Origin: Deltaproteobacteria bacterium
GTDB taxonomy: Bacteria > Desulfobacterota > Binatia > UBA9968 > JAJDTQ01
Length of the DNA: 60,970 bases
NCBI GenBank assembly: GCA_028818755.1
Contig: JAPPNF010000053.1
Location: forward strand, 1 to 60,970
Direction: 5' to 3'
Below are positions 47,259 through 60,970 of the stretch, in pieces. How positions within the stretch are numbered: position 1 is the first letter of the stretch; each line of letters starts with the position of its first letter. The position numbers and the translations under genes were made by a program. Below the pieces are notes generated by a model. It had not been told where the DNA came from. It ran no database searches and worked only from the letters and a program-made list of their open reading frames with translations.

Positions 47259-47549
47259 CTAACCCACACCGAAAAAGTCGATGCGGTCGCCTTCCTTCAG
47301 CGTGACGTACGCCTTCTTCCAAAGCGGCAAGCGTCCGGTATTCCTGCCGACGCGCCGCATTTTGCCCAGGTAGCGCGCGGTCCTCACGTCCAGCACCGTA
47401 ACCTTGAACAGCGTCTCCACCTGCTTCCGGATCTCAATCTTGTTGGCATCCGGACGGACCTTGAAGATCACCTGGTTGGACGACTCGGCCAGCATCGAAC
47501 CCTTCTCGGAGATCAATGGACCGAGAACCGTATCTCGAACGCCCCTCAT
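47259..47549 (-). CDS. rplW: 50S ribosomal protein L23
   Basis: 96 residues from ATG 47549. [39 protein letters not shown] and [16 protein letters not shown]. Docking site for trigger factor and SRP at the exit tunnel. Overlaps rplD by 4 bp. Confidence 0.97.
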   Translation of the reverse strand: MRGVRDTVLGPLISEKGSMLAESSNQVIFKVRPDANKIEIRKQVETLFKVTVLDVRTARYLGKMRRVGRNTGRLPLWKKAYVTLKEGDRIDFFGVG

Positions 47550-48142
47550 TGCGAAAACCTCTCCTCGATCTTCCGCAGCGCGCCCTGGGTCAGCACCAGA
47601 TATTCGAAACGGAGCAGGTCGTAAACGTTCAGCCCGGCCACCCGCAGCACCTTGACATGCGGCAGGTTGCGCGCGGACAGCTCGATCTTGTCGTCGCTCT
47701 CCGCGATCACGAAAAGCGCGTTCCCGACCCCCAGCGAAGCCATGGCCTCGGCCATGAGGCGGGTCTTGATCTCGGTGACATCTTCCGGCTCCACCACCAC
47801 CAGCTTCTCTTCCTGCCGCTTGAGGCTGAGAGCGGACAGGACCGCCTGCCGGCGGGCCTTCTTGGGTATCCGGTACGAATAGTCCCGGGGCAAGGGCCCA
47901 AAGGTGGTTCCACCCCCTACCCAGATGGGCGACCGTACGCTGCCGGCGCGGGCCCTGCCGGACCCCTTCTGGCGCCAAGGCTTCCTGCCGCTGCCGCGGA
48001 CCCGGCCGCGGGTCTTGGTGGACGCGGTGCCGGCGCGCCGGTTGTTCAACTGCATGACCACCGCCTGGTGCAACAGGTGCGGGCGCACGGCCACGCCGAA
48101 TATGCTCTCCGGAAGCGCCGGCTCGATCCTGCGAAGTTCCAT
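47546..48142 (-). CDS. rplD: 50S ribosomal protein L4
   Basis: 198 residues. RRAGTASTKTRGRVRGSGRK, PWRQKGSGRARAGSVRSPIW, GGGTTFGPLPRDYSYRIPKK form the tunnel loop. L4 may autoregulate the S10 operon as in other bacteria; no leader structure is evident here. 3 bp after rplC. Confidence 0.98.
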   Translation of the reverse strand: MELRRIEPALPESIFGVAVRPHLLHQAVVMQLNNRRAGTASTKTRGRVRGSGRKPWRQKGSGRARAGSVRSPIWVGGGTTFGPLPRDYSYRIPKKARRQAVLSALSLKRQEEKLVVVEPEDVTEIKTRLMAEAMASLGVGNALFVIAESDDKIELSARNLPHVKVLRVAGLNVYDLLRFEYLVLTQGALRKIEERFSQ

Positions 48143-48145
48143 TCC

Positions 48146-48778
48146 CTACCCCTTGACGGCGCGCCGGACGAGGACCAGGCCGCCGTTGGCGCCCGGCACG
48201 GCGCCCTTTACCAGAAGAAGGTTCTCTTCCGGACGAACTTCGACCACCCGGAGGTTCTGGATCGACACCCTCTCGTTGCCCCAGTGCCCGGCCATGCGCT
48301 TGCCCTTGAACACCTTGCCCGGATAGGAGCGGTTGCCGATGGAGCCGCCGTGCCGGAAGTACTCGTGGGTGCCGTGGGTGCGGGAGAAGCCGCCGAAATC
48401 CCAACGCTTCATGACGCCGGCGAAGCCCCGGCCCTTGGAGGTGCCGGTGACGTCCACCAGGTCTCCCGGCTGCACCAGGTCCGTCACCGTGAGCTCCTGG
48501 CCCACCTCGTAGCCGGAGACGTCGTCCACCCTGAACTCCCGGAGCACGCGGAACGACCCTTTCTCCGCCTTGGCCATGTGGCCCCGCAGGGGCCGGTTGA
48601 CGCGCTGGTTCTTCTGCTTCCCGAATCCGAGCTGCAGGGCGTTGTAGCCGTCCCTGGCCACGTCCTTCTTCTGCACCACCACGCACGGGCCGGTCTCCAC
48701 CACCGTCACGGGTATCACGTTGCCCGTGTCGTCGAAGAGCTGGCTCATGCCGATTTTCTTGCCGATGAGACCCGTCAT
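48146..48778 (-). CDS. rplC: 50S ribosomal protein L3
   Basis: 210 residues. TGLIGKKIGMSQLFDDTGNV, SKGRGFAGVMKRWDFGGFSR, THGTHEYFRHGGSIGNRSYP, GKRMAGHWGNERVSIQNLRV. 8 bp after rpsJ. Confidence 0.98.
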   Translation of the reverse strand: MTGLIGKKIGMSQLFDDTGNVIPVTVVETGPCVVVQKKDVARDGYNALQLGFGKQKNQRVNRPLRGHMAKAEKGSFRVLREFRVDDVSGYEVGQELTVTDLVQPGDLVDVTGTSKGRGFAGVMKRWDFGGFSRTHGTHEYFRHGGSIGNRSYPGKVFKGKRMAGHWGNERVSIQNLRVVEVRPEENLLLVKGAVPGANGGLVLVRRAVKG

Positions 48779-48786
48779 CTTTCCGC

Positions 48787-49095
48787 CTACTGAAGCTTGA
48801 TCTCCACGTCGACGCCGGCCGCCAGATCCAGCTTGCCCAACGCGTCGATGGTCTGCTGGGTGGGCTCGAGGATGTCCAGCAGCCGCTTGTGGGTGCGGAC
48901 CTCGAACTGCTCCCGCGACTTCTTGTCCACGTGCGGGGAGCGGTTCACCGTGAACCTCTCGATCCGCGTGGGGAGAGGGATGGGGCCGGCGACCCGCCCT
49001 CCGGTCCTCTTCACGGTCTCGACGATCTCGCCCACCGACTGGTCCAGGACCCGGTAGTCGTAGGCCTTGAGCCGAATGCGGATTTTCTCGTTCAC
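48787..49095 (-). CDS. rpsJ: 30S ribosomal protein S10
   Basis: 102 residues from GTG 49095. [60 protein letters not shown]. The GTG overlaps the fusA stop (GTGA). tuf, which normally separates fusA and rpsJ, is missing. S10 also binds NusB in antitermination. Confidence 0.98.
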   Translation of the reverse strand: MNEKIRIRLKAYDYRVLDQSVGEIVETVKRTGGRVAGPIPLPTRIERFTVNRSPHVDKKSREQFEVRTHKRLLDILEPTQQTIDALGKLDLAAGVDVEIKLQ

Positions 49096-51170
49096 ACCCT
49101 CACCTCTCCCAGCATGTCTTCCTTGACCGTTTCCGGGACTTCCTCGTAGCGCGAGAACTGCATCGTGTAGGTCGCCCGGCCCTGGGTCCTCGACCTCAGG
49201 TCCGTGGCGTAACCGAACATCTGCGACAGCGGAACGCGGGACTCCACCACCTGGGCGCCGGCCTTGGAGGTCATGCCCAGGACCTTGCCCCGGCGCGAAC
49301 TGATGTCGCCGATGACGTCGCCCATGAACTCCTCCGGCACCACCACCTCAACGTCCATCACCGGCTCGAGCAACACCGGGGAGGCCTTGCGCAACGCCTC
49401 CTTGAACGCCATCGAGGCGGCGATGGTGAACGCCATCTCCGAGGAGTCCACCTCGTGGTAGCTGCCGTCCAGCAGCGTGACCTTCACGTCCACCACCGGA
49501 TATCCCACCAGACCCCCGTTGGTCGTGGCCTGGACGACGCCGTTCTCCACCGCGGGCACGTATTCCTGCGGTATCACGCCTCCCTTGATGGCGCTGACGA
49601 ACTCGAAGCCGCGGCCCGTCGGCTGCGGTTCCAGGCGCAGGTAGACATGGCCGAACTGCCCGCGGCCGCCGGACTGCCGGACGAACCGGCCTTCCTGTTC
49701 CACCGTCCGGCGGATGGTCTCCTTGTACGCCACCTGGGGCTTGCCCACGTTGGCGTCCACCTTGAACTCCCGCAACAGCCGGTCGACGATGACCTCCAGA
49801 TGGAGCTCTCCCATTCCCGAGATCAATGTCTGGCCGGTCTCCTGGTCGACGGTCACCCGGAAGGACGGGTCCTCCTTGGCCAGCTTCTGCAGGGAAGACG
49901 CCAGCTTCTCCTGATCGTCACGGGACTTGGGCTCGATGGCGATGGCGATGACCGGTTCGGGAAAGTCGATGGACTCGAGCAGGATGGGGTTGTTCTCGTC
50001 ACAGAGCGTGTCGCCCGTCTTGGCGCTGCGCAGGCCCACCGCGGCGGCGATGTCCCCGGCGCAGACCTCGTCGATCTCCTCCCGCTTGTTGGCGTGCATC
50101 TTGAGGATGCGGCCCAGGCGCTCCCGCCGGCCGGTGGACGCGTTGTAGACGAACGCGCCGGACTTGCGCGTCCCGGAATAGACCCGGAAGAACGTCAGCG
50201 ATCCCACAAACGGGTCGGCCATGATCTTGAACGCCAGGGCGGAGAACGGCGCCTCGTCGGAGGTCACGCGCACGGCCTCGTCGCCACTGTCCGGATCGGT
50301 GCCGCGAATCGGCGGCACGTCCAGCGGCGAGGGGAGGTAGTCGATGACCGCGTCGAGCAGCGTCTGCACGCCCTTGTTGCGGAACGCCGCGCCGCACAGC
50401 ACCGGGACGAGCTGGAGATTCAGCCCGGCGGCCCGAATGGCCTGCACCAGCCGCTCGCTGGAGATCTCCTCGCCCTGGAGGTACGCGGCCATGATGCCGT
50501 CGTCGCAATCCGCCAGGGTCTCCAGCATGGTCTCGTGATATTCGTCCGCCTGTTCCCGCAACTCGGCCGGTATCGCGTCCACCCGGAAGCTGGCGCCGAG
50601 ATTCTCGTTGTCCCACAGGATCGCCTTCATGCGCACGAGATCGACGACGCCCTGGAAGCTGTCCTCGGAACCCACCGGGAGCTGTATCACGAGCGGGCGC
50701 GCCCCCAGCCGGTCCTCGATCATCTTCACCACGCGGAAGAAATCGGCGCCGACACGGTCCATCTTGTTGATATAGGCGATCCTGGGCACGCCGTACTTGT
50801 CCGCCTGCCGCCACACCGTCTCGGTCTGGGGCTCCACGCCCCCCACCGAGCAGAACACCGCGATGGCGCCGTCGAGCACCCGCAACGAACGTTCCACCTC
50901 GATGGTGAAGTCCACGTGCCCCGGAGTGTCGATGATGTTGATCCGGTGGTCCTGCCAGTGGCACGTGGTGGCCGCCGAGGTGATGGTGATCCCGCGCTCC
51001 TGCTCCTGGACCATCCAGTCCATGGTGGCGGTGCCGTCGTGCACCTCGCCCAGCTTGTAGTTGATGCCGGTGTAGAACAACACGCGCTCGGTCGTGGTGG
51101 TCTTGCCGGCATCGATATGGGCCATGATGCCGATGTTGCGGATCCGGTCGAGTGGAATCTGTCTGCTCAT
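49092..51170 (-). CDS. fusA: Elongation factor G
   Basis: 692 residues from ATG 51170. Translocase GTPase. G1 [19 protein letters not shown], switch [32 protein letters not shown], and domain IV ([30 protein letters not shown]). It is preceded by a terminator-like hairpin downstream of rpsG, so it may be expressed at a lower level than rpsL-rpsG. Confidence 0.98.
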   Translation of the reverse strand: MSRQIPLDRIRNIGIMAHIDAGKTTTTERVLFYTGINYKLGEVHDGTATMDWMVQEQERGITITSAATTCHWQDHRINIIDTPGHVDFTIEVERSLRVLDGAIAVFCSVGGVEPQTETVWRQADKYGVPRIAYINKMDRVGADFFRVVKMIEDRLGARPLVIQLPVGSEDSFQGVVDLVRMKAILWDNENLGASFRVDAIPAELREQADEYHETMLETLADCDDGIMAAYLQGEEISSERLVQAIRAAGLNLQLVPVLCGAAFRNKGVQTLLDAVIDYLPSPLDVPPIRGTDPDSGDEAVRVTSDEAPFSALAFKIMADPFVGSLTFFRVYSGTRKSGAFVYNASTGRRERLGRILKMHANKREEIDEVCAGDIAAAVGLRSAKTGDTLCDENNPILLESIDFPEPVIAIAIEPKSRDDQEKLASSLQKLAKEDPSFRVTVDQETGQTLISGMGELHLEVIVDRLLREFKVDANVGKPQVAYKETIRRTVEQEGRFVRQSGGRGQFGHVYLRLEPQPTGRGFEFVSAIKGGVIPQEYVPAVENGVVQATTNGGLVGYPVVDVKVTLLDGSYHEVDSSEMAFTIAASMAFKEALRKASPVLLEPVMDVEVVVPEEFMGDVIGDISSRRGKVLGMTSKAGAQVVESRVPLSQMFGYATDLRSRTQGRATYTMQFSRYEEVPETVKEDMLGEVRV

Positions 51171-51189
51171 TTCGTGTCTACACGACGGC

Positions 51190-51219
51190 AAAAAAAGGAG
51201 GCGGTTCTCCCGCCTCCTT
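51190..51219 (-). terminator. Terminator or attenuator between rpsG and fusA
   Basis: AAGGAGGCGG (51195-51204) pairs with CCGCCTCCTT (51210-51219) with a 5-nt loop; on the minus strand a run of seven or more T follows (A-run 51190-51196). It is a textbook intrinsic terminator inside the str operon. Confidence 0.85.
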
Positions 51220-51245
51220 TGTCGGACATTGATTGACTTGGTTTT

Positions 51246-52092
<847 letters not shown>

Positions 52093-52120
52093 TGGTTGCT
52101 ATCCTGTCAATAAACCGCCG

Positions 52121-52149
52121 ATTTTATCGTAACTTCCGTTTCCTGTCAA
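52121..52149 (-). promoter_or_regulatory. Strong sigma-70-type promoter of the str operon (rpsL)
   Basis: On the minus strand TTGACA (52144-52149) and TAAAAT (52121-52126) are separated by exactly 17 bp. It lies 2 bp past the rpoC stop, so rpsL-rpsG can be transcribed independently of rpoBC. Confidence 0.85.
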
Positions 52150-52151
52150 CC

Positions 52152-56279
<4,128 letters not shown>

Positions 56280-56288
56280 GGGGGCCTC

Positions 56289-60383
<4,095 letters not shown>

Positions 60384-60422
60384 GAGCTCCCCCTTCACTC
60401 AACCCTGACCAATGACGCCCGG

Positions 60423-60498
60423 CATCCGTCGCCGAACAGGCGACGGCCGCCGGACAAGGGCGACCGCGAGTCGCCCTGGGACGACCACGGGTCGTCCC
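60423..60498. repeat. R4 palindrome pair between rplL and rpoB
   Basis: Three hairpins in a row: CCGTCGCC/GGCGACGG around 60426-60446, GGGCGAC/GTCGCCC at 60458-60476, and GGGACGACC/GGTCGTCCC at 60478-60498. The last one touches the rplL stop codon. The related palindrome at 31565-31585 sits inside a MITE. They may slow polymerase or stabilise the rplL 3' end. Confidence 0.75.
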
Positions 60499-60869
60499 TA
60501 CTTGACCTCGACGCTGCCGCCGACCTCTTCGATCTTGTTCTTGATCTCCTCGGCCTCGTCCTTCGAGACGCCATCCTTGACGTTCTTCGGCGCCCCGTCG
60601 ACGAGATCCTTGGCCTCCTTCAGTCCCAGACCCGTGATCTCCCGGACGACCTTGATCACCTGGATCTTCTTCTCGCCGGCACTGGTCAACACGGCGTCGA
60701 ACTCGGTCTGTTCTTCAGCCGCCGGCGCGGCCGCGGGCGCGGCCGCCACCGCCACGGGCGCCGCGGCGCTTACCCCGAGCTCTTCTTCCAGTTCCTTCAC
60801 CAGACTCGCCGCTTCCAGCAACGACATGTTCTTGATGTAGTCCTTGACTTGCTCGCGACTCACTTCCAT
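60498..60869 (-). CDS. rplL: 50S ribosomal protein L7/L12
   Basis: 123 residues. N-terminal dimerisation helices ([20 protein letters not shown]), an Ala/Pro hinge, and the C-terminal factor-binding domain ([40 protein letters not shown]). Four copies or more per ribosome in the stalk. rplJ presumably lies past the right edge. Confidence 0.98.
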   Translation of the reverse strand: MEVSREQVKDYIKNMSLLEAASLVKELEEELGVSAAAPVAVAAAPAAAPAAEEQTEFDAVLTSAGEKKIQVIKVVREITGLGLKEAKDLVDGAPKNVKDGVSKDEAEEIKNKIEEVGGSVEVK

Positions 60870-60899
60870 TGGTGGATTCCCCCTTAGCTATCGTGATCT

Positions 60900-60970
60900 A
60901 GTGTGGTGTCTGGTTAATTCGCAGCATAATCTGCGGGTCTTTTTCGCCGTCGGCGGCGTTGCTCTTCCTC
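60900..60970. mobile_element. MITE-like element, copy E (cut by the window edge)
   Basis: 71 bp. Left arm starts AGTGTGGTGTCTGGTTAATT and continues into the shared core with GCCGTCGGC. TA precedes it. The other half lies outside the window, upstream of rplL. Confidence 0.85.

Overview
The window comes from a GC-rich Gram-negative bacterium. LptD, a secretin, a SPOR-domain protein and two surface-type lipoproteins show an outer membrane. The gene order (ldcA/mpl block, ffh-rpsP-khpA-rimM-trmD-rplS, an unbroken rplL-to-rplQ ribosomal block) and the TrmD fusion suggest a deltaproteobacterium-like, probably uncultured lineage. That placement is inference, because no 16S rRNA gene is present.

Bases 1-9500 are an accessory zone. 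In order they hold the end of one insertion sequence joined to an IS1182-type transposase fragment, a decayed serine recombinase, a TbpB-like lipoprotein, a P4-type integrase lying between two copies of a ~265-bp cassette, a winged-helix/hydrolase gene pair, an AbiE-like antitoxin with a ruined toxin, and a second TbpB-like lipoprotein. An initiator-type tRNA-Met closes the zone.

Bases 9700-16182 are a minus-strand chain of housekeeping genes: ldcA, a serine hydrolase and mpl (murein recycling), an A-type Fe-S carrier, an MDR oxidoreductase, rsmD and coaD. Bases 16300-25381 run on the plus strand: groES-groEL with promoter and terminator, a three-gene DUF2335 cluster, ffh, rpsP, khpA, rimM, trmD (fused), rplS and rarA.

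From 25378 to the end all genes lie on the minus strand. Read in the direction of transcription they are rplL, rpoB, rpoC, rpsL, rpsG, fusA, rpsJ, rplC, rplD, rplW, rplB, rpsS, rplV, rpsC, rplP, rpmC, rpsQ, rplN, rplX, rplE, rpsN, rpsH, rplF, rplR, rpsE, rplO, secY, map, rpmJ, rpsM, rpsK, rpsD, rpoA, rplQ, a SPOR protein, trpD, trpC, trpF, folC, lptD and a lone secretin. tuf, rpmD, infA and adk are missing from their usual places.

The most unusual content is repetitive. (i) A 161-bp MITE-like element is present in three complete copies plus two partial ones. Each copy carries its own terminal arms, which pair within the copy but differ between copies. (ii) A palindromic R1 repeat (core CTCTCCCAGAGGGAGAG) occurs in ten blocks. 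Four of them are translated in frame inside proteins, and one, in mpl, is flanked by a 20-bp duplication. (iii) Two further palindrome families sit right at stop codons. Together these look like a set of non-autonomous elements that has invaded even the ribosomal operon and prefers TAG stop codons. A second oddity is rpsK, which follows rpsM in the same frame after a TAG and has no ATG, GTG or TTG at the expected start.
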